This document shows positions 1 through 8,250 of a stretch of 64,000 bases of DNA, in pieces. The notes under the pieces are model-generated. The model was given only the letters and a program-made list of their open reading frames with translations. It had not been told where the DNA came from and did not search any database. Where the stretch lies: positions 161,539-225,538 of the forward strand of contig CAKSKA010000001.1 in NCBI GenBank assembly GCA_934464615.1, read 5' to 3'. Numbering within the stretch: the first letter of the stretch is position 1; each line of letters opens with the position of its first letter. The translations under genes and the position numbers were made by a program. This stretch comes from an uncultured Eubacteriales bacterium. GTDB taxonomy: Bacteria > Bacillota > Clostridia > Oscillospirales > Acutalibacteraceae.

Positions 1-163
1 AATGCTGCAGTTGTGTGTGGTATTCTTCCTCTGTCATAAGATTTTGAGGTTTTGCAAACACATTATTGCCGACATCACCGTCATTGCCGCTGCCCTTATC
101 GCAGCCGCAAAACAATATACACAGGCAAAGAAGTATCAAAATGCCGAGATTAGTTTTTTTCAT
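1..163 (-). CDS. Lipoprotein, N-terminal fragment (runs off the window)
   Basis: The first 54 codons are visible; the rest lies left of the window. The protein starts MKKTNLGILILLCLC and has a type II signal peptide: Lys-Lys, a hydrophobic core, then LFCGC with the lipidated Cys at residue 21, followed by a Gly/Asp/Asn-rich linker typical of surface lipoproteins. An AAAGGGAC ribosome binding site precedes the ATG. The function cannot be told from this part; there is no recognisable domain before the edge. It is divergent from the ribosomal operon. Confidence 0.75.
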   Translation of the reverse strand, partial: MKKTNLGILILLCLCILFCGCDKGSGNDGDVGNNVFAKPQNLMTEEEYHTQLQH

Positions 164-312
164 ATCAGTTGTCCCTTTATATAATGTACTTTAATATATA
201 AATATAATTTATAGATAAAATAGGAAAAGCATAATAAACAAAAATATCGCCTAACATAACCATTATACAGTGTGATTTTACCATATATAAACGACTATTT
301 CAATAAGAAATT

Positions 313-379
313 AATTTTTTAAAAAAAAATAAAAAATAGTGAAAAAACACTTGCTTTTTTTGCGGTTTTATGATATTAT
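313..379 (+). promoter_or_regulatory. Sigma-A promoter of the S10 ribosomal operon with A-tract upstream element
   Basis: The -35 TTGCTT (351-356), a 17-bp spacer and the -10 TATTAT (374-379) form a good promoter. It is preceded by long A/T tracts (about 313-350) resembling an UP element, as expected for a very strongly expressed operon. Transcription would begin near 386, leaving a leader of about 270 bases before rpsJ. The AT-rich stretch 184-312 upstream holds nothing else that I recognise. Confidence 0.75.
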
Positions 380-385
380 CTATCA

Positions 386-655
386 GTACGTTACTGCGTA
401 CAGATATGCGATGATGTGGGAGGTGGCTGACCTCGAGTCAGGGAATTTCCACGGAGTATGTCCGATTTTAAACCGGGCGATAGAAACTTATCAACCAAGA
501 GCTTACGGTACTTGCGAACCGTACAGCACACGGCTGCAAAGCCGTACCCGGATTTTACTGTAACCCCAGTACATCCGGTTTTATAATGTGCGAACACGAA
601 ACGCACGAAACGGTGTAAGTTTTGCCCGCCAACCCAACAAGGAGGCGACAATAAC
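386..655 (+). promoter_or_regulatory. Structured 5' leader of the S10 operon
   Basis: About 270 untranslated bases between the promoter and rpsJ with many stems: GTGG 416-419 / CCAC 449-452 enclosing either 420-434 or 427-441 (two mutually exclusive 5-bp hairpins sharing ACCTC), CGGA 452-455 / TCCG 461-464, a GCAA-tetraloop hairpin at 530-545 (6 bp) and a two-part stem at 548-578. No convincing open reading frame with a ribosome binding site lies in it. In E. coli the S10 leader is the target of L4 feedback control; whether this leader works that way is inference. Confidence 0.55.
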
Positions 656-967
656 ATGGCAGTAAAGGAAAAGATTCGTATAAGAATCAAAGGTTACGAT
701 CATGCTCTTGTAGATCAGTCTGCAGAAAAGATCGTTGAAACCGCAAAGCGTACAGGTGCCCGCGTTTCCGGTCCCGTACCGCTTCCGACCGAAAAAGAGG
801 TCGTAACAATTCTGCGCGCTGTTCATAAATATAAGGACAGCCGTGAGCAGTTCGAAACAAGAACTCACAAAAGGCTTATCGACATTCTCAGACCTTCCAA
901 CAAAACTGTTGAGGCTCTGACAAGTCTTGAGCTTCCCGCAGGCGTTGAGCTTGAAATAAAGCTTTAA
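656..967 (+). CDS. rpsJ: 30S ribosomal protein S10 (NusE)
   Basis: 103 residues, the normal length. The N-terminal strand EKIRIRIKGYDHALVD and the central VSGPVPLPTEKEV segment are diagnostic of S10. S10 sits in the 30S head and also acts as NusE in antitermination complexes. An AAGGAGG site lies 10 bases before the ATG. It is the first gene of the operon; no tuf or fus gene lies directly upstream, so the str operon is separate here. Confidence 0.98.
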   Translation: MAVKEKIRIRIKGYDHALVDQSAEKIVETAKRTGARVSGPVPLPTEKEVVTILRAVHKYKDSREQFETRTHKRLIDILRPSNKTVEALTSLELPAGVELEIKL

Positions 968-1023
968 TAAGCGCTGCGTGGTCAAGTCGGTATTTCCGAC
1001 CAATAACCAAAGGAGGATAAAAA

Positions 1024-1656
1024 ATGAAAAAAGGTATCGTAGGTAAAAAGCTCGGTATGACTCAGCTTTTCGATGCTAACGGTAACGTTGTTCCCGTAAC
1101 CGTAATTGAGGCAGGACCTTGCGTTGTTGCTCAGAAAAAGACGGTTGAAAACGACGGCTACGAAGCAGTACAGATAGGCTACGGCGATCTCAAAGCTTCT
1201 AAAGTAAACGGTCCTATGAAGGGACATTTTGCAAAGGGCGATGTAGCTCCCAAAAAAGTTCTTCGTGAACTTCGTCTTGAAGACACTACCGGTTTGAATG
1301 TCGGCGACATACTTAAGGCTGACATATTCGCCGAGGGCGATTTCGTTGATGTTCGCGGAACTTCCAAAGGTAAAGGCTATGCCGGCACTATTAAGCGCTG
1401 GAATTTCCATCGTCTTAAGGAATCACACGGTACAGGCCCTGTTGCCCGTCACGGCGGTTCGCTCGGCGCTTGCTCAAGCCCGTCACGTGTATTCAAAGGC
1501 AAAAAAATGGCAGGTCACTTGGGTAATGAACGCGTAACGGTTCAGAACCTGAGCGTAGTAAAGGTTGACTCTGAAAATAACATTATTGCCGTTAAGGGTG
1601 CGGTTCCCGGTCCCAAAGGCGGAATAGTTGTTCTTTTTGACAGTGTCAAAGCATAA
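1024..1656 (+). CDS. rplC: 50S ribosomal protein L3
   Basis: 210 residues. It opens MKKGIVGKKLGMTQLF and carries the conserved central loop with RWNFHR, SHGTGPVARHGGS and KKMAGHLGN, which reaches towards the peptidyl transferase centre and includes the Gln/His region known for methylation or pleuromutilin effects in other species. It follows rpsJ after 56 bases that contain a small GTCGG/CCGAC hairpin (986-1000). The ribosome binding site is AAAGGAGG. Confidence 0.98.
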   Translation: MKKGIVGKKLGMTQLFDANGNVVPVTVIEAGPCVVAQKKTVENDGYEAVQIGYGDLKASKVNGPMKGHFAKGDVAPKKVLRELRLEDTTGLNVGDILKADIFAEGDFVDVRGTSKGKGYAGTIKRWNFHRLKESHGTGPVARHGGSLGACSSPSRVFKGKKMAGHLGNERVTVQNLSVVKVDSENNIIAVKGAVPGPKGGIVVLFDSVKA

Positions 1657-1673
1657 GGGAAGGAGTGTTTTAA

Positions 1674-2297
1674 ATGCCTAATGTAGCAGTAGTTGATATG
1701 GCCGGTAAAAATGTCGGCGAAATCACTTTAAGCGACGCCATTTTCGGTATTGAGCCGAATGCAGTGGTTATGCATATGGCCGTTGTAAATTATCTTGCAA
1801 ATCAGCGCCAGGGCACTCAGTCCACTTTAACCCGTACCGAAGTATCGGGCGGCGGTAAAAAACCGTGGCGCCAGAAAGGTACAGGCCATGCACGTCAGGG
1901 TTCTACAAGAGCTCCGCAGTGGCGTCACGGCGGTATCGTTCATGCACCGAAGCCGAGAGATTATTCTTACTCTCTCAATAAGAAAGTTGCAAGACTTGCA
2001 TTAAAGTCTGCTCTTTCCGATAAAGTTGTTAACAATTCTCTCATCGTTCTTGATGAACTTACTGTTGACGCTTACAAAACAAAAGTTGTTGCCGATTGCC
2101 TTAAAGCCATCGGTGCGCAGAAGAAAACTCTCATCGTATTAGCCGATAATAATGCTTTTGCTGTTCGCAGCATAGCAAATATTGCGGGAGTTAAATCCGC
2201 GCAGGTAAACACCATTAACACTTACGACATTATTAATGCCGATACACTTGTGGTTGTTAAGGGTGCAGTTGCTAAATTAGAGGAGGTGTATGCATAA
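1674..2297 (+). CDS. rplD: 50S ribosomal protein L4
   Basis: 207 residues. The extended loop VSGGGKKPWRQKGTGHARQG (about residues 58-77) lines the exit tunnel near the macrolide site. L4 is the feedback repressor of the S10 operon in E. coli by binding the leader; here the leader is also long and folded, but repression is not shown. The stop codon overlaps the rplW start (TAATG). Confidence 0.98.
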   Translation: MPNVAVVDMAGKNVGEITLSDAIFGIEPNAVVMHMAVVNYLANQRQGTQSTLTRTEVSGGGKKPWRQKGTGHARQGSTRAPQWRHGGIVHAPKPRDYSYSLNKKVARLALKSALSDKVVNNSLIVLDELTVDAYKTKVVADCLKAIGAQKKTLIVLADNNAFAVRSIANIAGVKSAQVNTINTYDIINADTLVVVKGAVAKLEEVYA

Positions 2298-2590
2298 TGA
2301 AAGCCGCACAGGATATCATTATAGCTCCGGTTATAACCGAAAAAAGCATGACAGGAATTGCCGATAAAAAGTACACCTTTAAAGTTGCAACCGATGCAAA
2401 CAAAATTGAAATTGCAAATGCAGTTGAGCAACTTTTTAAAGTTGAAGTTGCAAAGGTAAATACAATTTCGGTTCGCGGTAAAGCCCGCAGAATGGGACGT
2501 TACGAAGGCTATACTTCCGCTTGGAAAAAAGCAATAGTAACACTTAAAGCAAATTCTAAGCCGATTGAATTCTTTAACGGTTTAATGTAA
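2297..2590 (+). CDS. rplW: 50S ribosomal protein L23
   Basis: 97 residues, normal for the family. The start IIIAPVITEKSM and the region VNTISVRGKARRMGRYEGYTS identify it. L23 forms the docking site for trigger factor and SRP at the tunnel exit. It is translationally coupled to rplD by a TAATG overlap, with its AGGAGGTG site inside rplD. Confidence 0.98.
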   Translation: MKAAQDIIIAPVITEKSMTGIADKKYTFKVATDANKIEIANAVEQLFKVEVAKVNTISVRGKARRMGRYEGYTSAWKKAIVTLKANSKPIEFFNGLM

Positions 2591-2605
2591 TTTGTCCCAA
2601 ACGGT

Positions 2606-2653
2606 GAAATTAATTTATTTAATTTCCGGTGATGTATGAAGTCGCAAGACTTC
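2606..2653 (+). promoter_or_regulatory. Two hairpins between rplW and rplB
   Basis: The 91-base gap, long for this operon, holds an 8-bp stem GAAATTAA/TTAATTTC (2606-2626) and a 6-bp stem GAAGTC/GACTTC closed by a GCAA tetraloop (2638-2653). Neither has a U-run behind it, so they are not terminators. They may be a processing site or a protein-binding element; this is inference. Confidence 0.45.
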
Positions 2654-2681
2654 GCTAAGCCAATTTAGGAGAGTGAAAAAC

Positions 2682-3512
2682 ATGGCAATAAAGCATTACA
2701 AGCCTACTACTCCGGGACGCCGCGGTATGACAACAATGGATTATTCCGAACTGTCAAAAGTAGCACCCGAGAGAAGTTTGCTTACAGCTATTAAGAAAAA
2801 TGCGGGCCGTAACAGTTACGGACGCATAACCGTTCGCCACAGAGGCGGCGGAAACCGCAAAAAATACAGAATTATAGATTTCAAGAGGGAGCGCTTCGGC
2901 GTTGAAGCCACCGTTCTCACACTTGAGTACGATCCTAACCGTTCTGCATTTATTGCACTTGTACAGTATACCGACGGTGAAAAGCGCTACATTATAGCTC
3001 CTATAGGACTTAAAGTAGGCGACACCGTAGTAAGCGGTCCCGATGCCGACATTAAACCCGGTAACGCACTTCCGCTTATAAACATTCCTGTAGGTACATT
3101 CCTTCATAATATTGAGCTTTACCCCGGCAAGGGCGCGCAGCTTGCACGTTCCGCAGGTAACATGGCTCAGCTTATGGCTAAGGAAAACGGCATGGCACTT
3201 TTGCGTTTGCCGTCAGGCGAGCTCCGTAATGTTCCGGCAAACTGCATGGCTACGGTAGGCCAGGTAAGCAACCCCGAACACAGCAATGTAAATTACGGTA
3301 AAGCAGGCCGCAAACGTCATATGGGTTGGCGTCCTACAGTCCGCGGTTCTGTAATGAACCCGAATGACCACCCGCACGGCGGTGGTGAAGGTAAGTCACC
3401 TGTCGGCCGTCCCGGCCCTGTAACCCCTTGGGGTAAACCGGCTCTCGGCTATAAGACAAGAGATAAGAAGAAGCGTTCAAACAAGTATATTGTTAAGCGT
3501 CGTTCTAAGTAG
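2682..3512 (+). CDS. rplB: 50S ribosomal protein L2
   Basis: 276 residues. MAIKHYKPTTPGRRGMT opens the protein and the C-terminal MNPNDHPHGGGEGKSPVGRP carries the conserved His segment that lies close to the peptidyl transferase centre. A GTG nine bases upstream (2673) overlaps the AGGAGAG ribosome binding site, so the ATG at 2682, eight bases after it, is chosen. Confidence 0.98.
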   Translation: MAIKHYKPTTPGRRGMTTMDYSELSKVAPERSLLTAIKKNAGRNSYGRITVRHRGGGNRKKYRIIDFKRERFGVEATVLTLEYDPNRSAFIALVQYTDGEKRYIIAPIGLKVGDTVVSGPDADIKPGNALPLINIPVGTFLHNIELYPGKGAQLARSAGNMAQLMAKENGMALLRLPSGELRNVPANCMATVGQVSNPEHSNVNYGKAGRKRHMGWRPTVRGSVMNPNDHPHGGGEGKSPVGRPGPVTPWGKPALGYKTRDKKKRSNKYIVKRRSK

Positions 3513-3532
3513 TCTACGGAAGGAGAATAATT

Positions 3533-3805
3533 ATGGGTAGAAGCATTAAAAAAGGTCCTTTCGTGCAACCTGTTTTGCTTAAAAGGATTCAAGAGATGAA
3601 CGAAGCCGGCGAGAAGCGAGTTCTCAAGACCTGGTCACGTTCTTCAACCATATTCCCTGATTTCGTTGGACACACGATTGCTGTTCACGACGGACGCAAA
3701 CATGTTCCGGTATATGTAACTGAGGATATGGTAGGTCACAAGCTCGGCGAATTTGCTCCCACAAGAACATTTAAGGGACACGCCGGTGCAAAGACAACAA
3801 AATAA
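3533..3805 (+). CDS. rpsS: 30S ribosomal protein S19
   Basis: 90 residues, MGRSIKKGPFV at the start and the signature VGHKLGEFAPTRTFKGH near the end. It lies in the head of the 30S subunit at the contact with L5 of the large subunit. The GGAGAA site is 8 bases before ATG; rplB and rplV flank it within 20 bases on each side. Confidence 0.98.
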   Translation: MGRSIKKGPFVQPVLLKRIQEMNEAGEKRVLKTWSRSSTIFPDFVGHTIAVHDGRKHVPVYVTEDMVGHKLGEFAPTRTFKGHAGAKTTK

Positions 3806-3823
3806 GCGGAAGGAGAGTAAACA

Positions 3824-4162
3824 ATGGAAGCAAGAGCTACTTTAAAATATGCTCGTATTTCACCCCGTAAGGTGAAAATAGTTATGGATCTTATTCGTAA
3901 CCAGGATGCTGACAAAGCTATGGCTATTCTCAAATTTACTCCTAAGTCCGCTTGTGAGTATTTAGAGAAGCTGTTGGCTTCAGCAATGGCTAATGCCGAT
4001 TTCAATCACCATATGGATGTTTCAAAGCTCTATGTTGCAGAGTGCTTTGTTTGCCCCGGTCCTACATTAAAGCGTATTCGCCCGAAGGATCACGGCCGCG
4101 CACACCGCATATTGAAGAGAACAAGCCATATGACTATCGTTCTTAAAGAACGTGAAGACTGA
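3824..4162 (+). CDS. rplV: 50S ribosomal protein L22
   Basis: 112 residues. ARISPRKVKIVMDLIR (about 9-24) and the C-terminal tunnel hairpin RIRPKDHGRAHRILKRTSHM identify L22. The tip of this hairpin contacts macrolides in the exit tunnel; I see no insertion there. GGAGAG ribosome binding site, short intergenic spacing on both sides. Confidence 0.98.
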   Translation: MEARATLKYARISPRKVKIVMDLIRNQDADKAMAILKFTPKSACEYLEKLLASAMANADFNHHMDVSKLYVAECFVCPGPTLKRIRPKDHGRAHRILKRTSHMTIVLKERED

Positions 4163-4178
4163 TAAAGGAGGTTAAATT

Positions 4179-4844
4179 ATGGGCCAGAAAGTTAATCCGC
4201 ACGGTTTCCGTGTAGGCGTAATTAAAGACTGGGATTCCCGTTGGTTCGCCAATGACAATGTCTTCGGAGATACTTTGGTTGAGGACTATAACCTCCGTAA
4301 GTATTTGAAAAAGACACTTTATGCTGCCGGCGTAGCAAAAATTGAAATAGAGCGTACCGCTTCAAAGGTAAGACTCCATATTCACTGTGCAAAGCCCGGT
4401 ATCGTAATCGGCCGTAACGGTTCTGAAATTGAGAAGCTCCGCGTTATCTGTGAAAAGAAACTCGGTAAGCCTGTAAATATCAATATCGTTGAGGTTAAAA
4501 ATGTAGACGGTAACGCTGTTCTCGTAGCAGAAAGCGTTGCAGATCAGCTTGAAAAGCGTGTTTCTTTCCGTCGTGCTATGAAGATGGCTATCAGCCGTGC
4601 TATGAAGTCCGGTGCAAAGGGTATCAAGATTTTGGTATCAGGTCGTCTCGGCGGTGCAGAAATTGCAAGAAGCGAGCAGTATCACGAAGGTACAATCCCG
4701 CTTCAGACTCTTCGCGCGGATATCGACTACGGTTTTGCAGAAGCTGCAACAACCTACGGACGTATCGGTGTTAAGGTTTGGATTTATAAGGGCGAAGTTC
4801 TTCATGATTCAAGAAACAATCGTAAGGAAGGGGGAGCCCGCTAA
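4179..4844 (+). CDS. rpsC: 30S ribosomal protein S3
   Basis: 221 residues. MGQKVNPHGFRVGVI opens it; a type 2 KH domain follows with the GxxG loop in KPGIVIGRNGSEIEKL (about 72-87), and the C-terminal domain has SGRLGGAEIARSE. S3 forms part of the mRNA entry channel with helicase activity together with S4. The stop overlaps the rplP start (TAATG). Confidence 0.98.
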   Translation: MGQKVNPHGFRVGVIKDWDSRWFANDNVFGDTLVEDYNLRKYLKKTLYAAGVAKIEIERTASKVRLHIHCAKPGIVIGRNGSEIEKLRVICEKKLGKPVNINIVEVKNVDGNAVLVAESVADQLEKRVSFRRAMKMAISRAMKSGAKGIKILVSGRLGGAEIARSEQYHEGTIPLQTLRADIDYGFAEAATTYGRIGVKVWIYKGEVLHDSRNNRKEGGAR

Positions 4845-5269
4845 TGTTATTACCAAAGCGTGTTAAATACCGCAGAGTTCAGCGCGGACGTTTGACCGGT
4901 GCTGCTACACGCGGTACTACCGTATCTCACGGAGATTACGGCCTTCAGGCTTTAGAGCCGGCGTGGATCACCTCTAACCAGATAGAGGCAGCCCGTATTG
5001 CCATGACTCGTTACATTAAACGTGGCGGTCAGGTTTGGATTAAAATATTCCCGGATAAGCCGATAACCGAAAAACCGGCTGAAACCCGAATGGGTTCCGG
5101 TAAAGGTTCTCCGGAGTATTGGGTAGCCGTTGTTAAACCGGGCAGAGTAATGTTCGAAATCGGCGGCGTAAGCGAGGAATTAGCTAGAGAAGCTATGCGT
5201 CTCGCAGCAAACAAACTTCCTATAAAGTGTAAGTTTGTTACTAAGCAGGAAATGGGTGGTGAGCAGTAA
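4844..5269 (+). CDS. rplP: 50S ribosomal protein L16
   Basis: 141 residues. It begins MLLPKRVKYRRVQRGRLTGA and has the conserved DYGLQALEPAWITSNQIEAA and GSGKGSPEYWVAVVKPG segments. L16 contacts the A-site tRNA and 5S/23S RNA and is a late assembly protein. It is coupled by TAATG overlaps to rpsC upstream and rpmC downstream. Confidence 0.98.
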   Translation: MLLPKRVKYRRVQRGRLTGAATRGTTVSHGDYGLQALEPAWITSNQIEAARIAMTRYIKRGGQVWIKIFPDKPITEKPAETRMGSGKGSPEYWVAVVKPGRVMFEIGGVSEELAREAMRLAANKLPIKCKFVTKQEMGGEQ

Positions 5270-5475
5270 TGAACGCAAAAGAAGTCAGAGAATTAACTTT
5301 ACCTGAACTTAATGATAAGTTGGCAAAGCTTAAGGAAGAACTCTTTAATCTCCGTTTTCAACTTGCCATTAACCAGCTCGATAACCCTACGCGTATAAAC
5401 GCTGTTAAAAAAGACATCGCACGGGTAAAAACAGTTATCCGTGAGTTAGAGCTTAAAGACAGCGCTAATGCTTAA
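5269..5475 (+). CDS. rpmC: 50S ribosomal protein L29
   Basis: 68 residues, a two-helix protein: MNAKEVRELTLPELNDKLAK then KEELFNLRFQLAINQLDNP, the family signature. It sits next to L23 at the tunnel exit. The start overlaps the rplP stop. Confidence 0.97.
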   Translation: MNAKEVRELTLPELNDKLAKLKEELFNLRFQLAINQLDNPTRINAVKKDIARVKTVIRELELKDSANA

Positions 5476-5494
5476 GAGTGGGAGGTACAGCTAA

Positions 5495-5752
5495 ATGAGC
5501 GAAAGAAACCTTCGTAAAGAAAGAGTGGGCAAAGTTGTAAGCAATAAAATGGATAAAACCGTTGTAGTTGCTATTGAGGACAACGTTAAGCATCCGCTTT
5601 ATAAGAAGATTATTAAAAACACTATTAAATTCAAAGCCCATGATGAGAAAAATGAGTGCAATATAGGCGACAGAGTTCTTATTATGGAAACACGTCCGTT
5701 ATCCAAGGATAAAAGATGGCGTGTAGTTGAAATAGTTGAAAAGGCTAAGTAG
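5495..5752 (+). CDS. rpsQ: 30S ribosomal protein S17
   Basis: 85 residues, an OB-fold protein that binds 16S RNA early in assembly. RKERVGKVVSNKMDKTVVVA and GDRVLIMETRPLSKDKRWRVVE are the conserved parts. GGGAGGT site, 9 bases before ATG. Confidence 0.98.
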   Translation: MSERNLRKERVGKVVSNKMDKTVVVAIEDNVKHPLYKKIIKNTIKFKAHDEKNECNIGDRVLIMETRPLSKDKRWRVVEIVEKAK

Positions 5753-5769
5753 TTAAGGAGGAAAACACT

Positions 5770-6138
5770 GTGATACAACAACAGAGTTACCTCAAGGTTG
5801 CCGACAACACAGGTGCTAAAGAAATTATGTGCATCCGTGTTCTTGGAGGCTCCAAAAGGAGGTACGCCAACATTGGCGATGTTATCGTTGCTTCCGTTAA
5901 AAAGGCAGCGCCCGGCGGCACTGTTAAGAAGGGCGATGTAGTTAAGGCAGTCGTAGTTCGTTCTGCAAAAGGCCTTCGTCGCAATGACGGCACATATATC
6001 AGATTTGACGAAAACGCAGCAGTTCTTATTCGTGATGACAAGAACCCGCGCGGAACCCGTATTTTCGGACCAGTAGCCCGTGAGCTTCGTGATAAGGATT
6101 ATACAAAAATTCTTTCACTCGCTCCCGAAGTGCTTTAA
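5770..6138 (+). CDS. rplN: 50S ribosomal protein L14
   Basis: 122 residues, the canonical length. The start is GTG, seven bases after TAAGGAGG. MIQQQSYLKVADNTGAKEIM and the core GDVIVASVKKAAPGG identify L14, which forms an intersubunit bridge and is the docking face for the silencing factor RsfS. Confidence 0.98.
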   Translation: MIQQQSYLKVADNTGAKEIMCIRVLGGSKRRYANIGDVIVASVKKAAPGGTVKKGDVVKAVVVRSAKGLRRNDGTYIRFDENAAVLIRDDKNPRGTRIFGPVARELRDKDYTKILSLAPEVL

Positions 6139-6155
6139 TGGGGAGGTAATTACAG

Positions 6156-6479
6156 ATGAATAAACTTCACGTTAAAACAGGCGACACTGTAAAGCTGCTT
6201 ACCGGTAACGGCAAATACCGCGGTAAGACAGGTAAGGTACTTGAAGTAAGCCCTGAAGAGGGTAAGGTTATAGTTGAGGGTATCAACGTTGTTAAAAAAC
6301 ACGTTAAACCCAAAAAAGCCGGTGATCCTTCAGGTATTATTGAAACTGAGAGCCCGATCTACGCCAGCAAGGTACAGGTCGTATGCCCTAAGTGTGGAAA
6401 AGCCACCCGCATAGCTCATAAGATTTATGCAGACGGCAAAAAAGACCGCATGTGCAAAAAGTGCGGCGAAACCTTTTAA
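6156..6479 (+). CDS. rplX: 50S ribosomal protein L24
   Basis: 107 residues. An N-terminal KOW domain (KTGDTVKLLTGNGKYRGKTG) initiates 50S assembly. The C-terminal part has two Cys pairs, CPKC and CKKC about 20 residues apart, a potential zinc knuckle seen in many clostridial L24 proteins but absent from the Cys-free form of other bacteria. Confidence 0.97.
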   Translation: MNKLHVKTGDTVKLLTGNGKYRGKTGKVLEVSPEEGKVIVEGINVVKKHVKPKKAGDPSGIIETESPIYASKVQVVCPKCGKATRIAHKIYADGKKDRMCKKCGETF

Positions 6480-6500
6480 GAGTAAGGAGGACATGACATT

Positions 6501-7040
6501 ATGTCAAAGCTTAAGGACGATTACAAACAGAATATCGCTCCTGCATTGATGAACAAGTTCAATTACAAGAGCGTCATGGAAATTCCTAAGCTCGAAAAGG
6601 TTGTTATCAATGTAGGCTGCGGTGAAGCCAAAGACAATTCCAAAATGATAGACGCTATCATGAATGATTTGGCACTTATCACCGGACAAAAAGCAATTCC
6701 CTGCAAAGCTAAAAAGTCAGTTGCTAACTTTAAGCTGCGTGAGGGTATGCCTATCGGTGCAAAAGTTACACTCAGAGGCGAAAAGATGTACGAGTTTGTT
6801 TACAAACTTTTCAACATTGCTCTGCCGAGAGTTCGTGACTTCAGAGGTATCAATCCCAATGCTTTCGACGGCCGCGGCAACTATGCCATGGGCGTTAAAG
6901 AACAGTTGATATTCCCCGAAATTGAGTACGATAAGATTGATAAGGTTCGCGGTATGGACATTATATTTGTTACAACTGCGGCTAACGACGAAGAAGCACG
7001 TGAGTTACTCACTCTCATGGGCGCTCCGTTTGCGAAGTAA
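6501..7040 (+). CDS. rplE: 50S ribosomal protein L5
   Basis: 179 residues. The motif NVGCGEAKDNSKMIDAI, the GQKAIPCKAKKSVANFKLREG segment and GRGNYAMGVKEQLIFPEIEYDK identify L5, which binds 5S RNA and contacts the P-site tRNA. TAAGGAGG ribosome binding site. Confidence 0.98.
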   Translation: MSKLKDDYKQNIAPALMNKFNYKSVMEIPKLEKVVINVGCGEAKDNSKMIDAIMNDLALITGQKAIPCKAKKSVANFKLREGMPIGAKVTLRGEKMYEFVYKLFNIALPRVRDFRGINPNAFDGRGNYAMGVKEQLIFPEIEYDKIDKVRGMDIIFVTTAANDEEARELLTLMGAPFAK

Positions 7041-7056
7041 GTAAGGAGAAAGAACT

Positions 7057-7242
7057 ATGGCTAAAACATCTATGAAAGTTAAGCAGGCCAAACCCGCTAA
7101 GTTTTCAACAAGAGAATACAGCAGATGCAAGATCTGCGGCCGCCCGCATGCTTATCTTCGCAAATACGGCATTTGCCGTATCTGTTTCAGAGAGCTTGCT
7201 TATAAGGGAGAAATTCCGGGCGTAAAGAAGGCAAGCTGGTAA
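7057..7242 (+). CDS. rpsZ: 30S ribosomal protein S14, zinc-binding type
   Basis: 61 residues, the short zinc form. The ligands are two CxxC pairs, CKIC (residues 24-27) and CRIC (40-43). The long, zinc-free S14 made under zinc starvation is not in this window. Placed between rplE and rpsH as usual. Confidence 0.98.
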   Translation: MAKTSMKVKQAKPAKFSTREYSRCKICGRPHAYLRKYGICRICFRELAYKGEIPGVKKASW

Positions 7243-7270
7243 GCATAACAGCTATAAGGAGGTTGACGAC

Positions 7271-7669
7271 ATGCAAATCACCGATACAATCGCTGACATG
7301 CTTACTCGTATTCGTAATGCATCCTCGGCAAAACATGATTCGGTTGATATCCCTGCATCTAACGTAAAAAAGGCTATTGCCCAGATTTTACTTGATGAAG
7401 GATATATTAATGGCTTTCAGTTCGTTGAAGACGGAAAGCAGGGCGTAATTCACATTACTTTGAAATACGGCCCGAACAAAACACAGGCTATTTCCGGAAT
7501 TCGCAGAGTTTCAAAACCCGGTCTTCGCATTTACACTAACGTAGAAGATATGCCGAAGGTTATGAAGGGACTCGGTGTCGCAATTCTTTCCACCTCTAAG
7601 GGTATAATCACAGACAAGCAGGCTCGCGCTGAGAATGTCGGCGGCGAAGTTCTCGCTTTTGTTTGGTAA
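7271..7669 (+). CDS. rpsH: 30S ribosomal protein S8
   Basis: 132 residues. It starts MQITDTIADMLTRIRNA and ends with GVAILSTSKGIITDKQARAE and VGGEVLAFVW, both hallmarks. S8 binds the central domain of 16S RNA, and represses the spc operon in E. coli at a site near rplE; I did not find an obvious mimic of that site here. ATAAGGAGG site. Confidence 0.98.
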   Translation: MQITDTIADMLTRIRNASSAKHDSVDIPASNVKKAIAQILLDEGYINGFQFVEDGKQGVIHITLKYGPNKTQAISGIRRVSKPGLRIYTNVEDMPKVMKGLGVAILSTSKGIITDKQARAENVGGEVLAFVW

Positions 7670-7683
7670 GGAGGTGCTGAGGA

Positions 7684-8232
7684 ATGTCAAGAATAGGAAA
7701 GAAACCTATCGAAATTCCTGCCGGTGTTGAGGTTAAGGTTGACGGTAACGTTGTTACCGTTAAAGGACCTAAGGCTCAGCTTACCGAAACCTTTAACAAA
7801 GAAATTTCTGTTAAGGTTGAGGGCAACGAGATAATCGTTACAAGACCTACCGACGATAAAGAACATCGTTCACTTCACGGTCTTACAAGAACTCTTGTTG
7901 CAAATATGGTAGAAGGTGTAACCAAAGGTTTCACCAAGGAATTAGATGTAAACGGTGTAGGTTACCGTGTAGCTAAACAGGGTAAAGACCTTGTTATGAA
8001 CCTCGGTTTCTCACATCAGGTAACAGTATCAGAAATAGACGGAATTACTATTGAAGTTCCCAATCCGAACAAGATTGTAATTTCAGGTCCCGATAAACAG
8101 AAGGTAGGCCAATTTGCAGCCGATGTACGTTCAAAGCGTCCGCCGGAGCCGTATAAGGGCAAAGGTATTAAGTACGCTGATGAACATGTACGCCGCAAAG
8201 AAGGTAAAGCTGCCAAGGGCGCAAAGAAATAA
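7684..8232 (+). CDS. rplF: 50S ribosomal protein L6
   Basis: 182 residues, two tandem copies of the L6 fold. MSRIGKKPIEIPAGV and the second-half signature PEPYKGKGIKYADEHVRRKEGK are typical. It lies near the sarcin-ricin loop and is a late assembly protein. The AAGGAGGTG site overlaps the rpsH stop codon. Confidence 0.98.
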   Translation: MSRIGKKPIEIPAGVEVKVDGNVVTVKGPKAQLTETFNKEISVKVEGNEIIVTRPTDDKEHRSLHGLTRTLVANMVEGVTKGFTKELDVNGVGYRVAKQGKDLVMNLGFSHQVTVSEIDGITIEVPNPNKIVISGPDKQKVGQFAADVRSKRPPEPYKGKGIKYADEHVRRKEGKAAKGAKK

Positions 8233-8250
8233 TAGAAGGAGTGTATTAAA

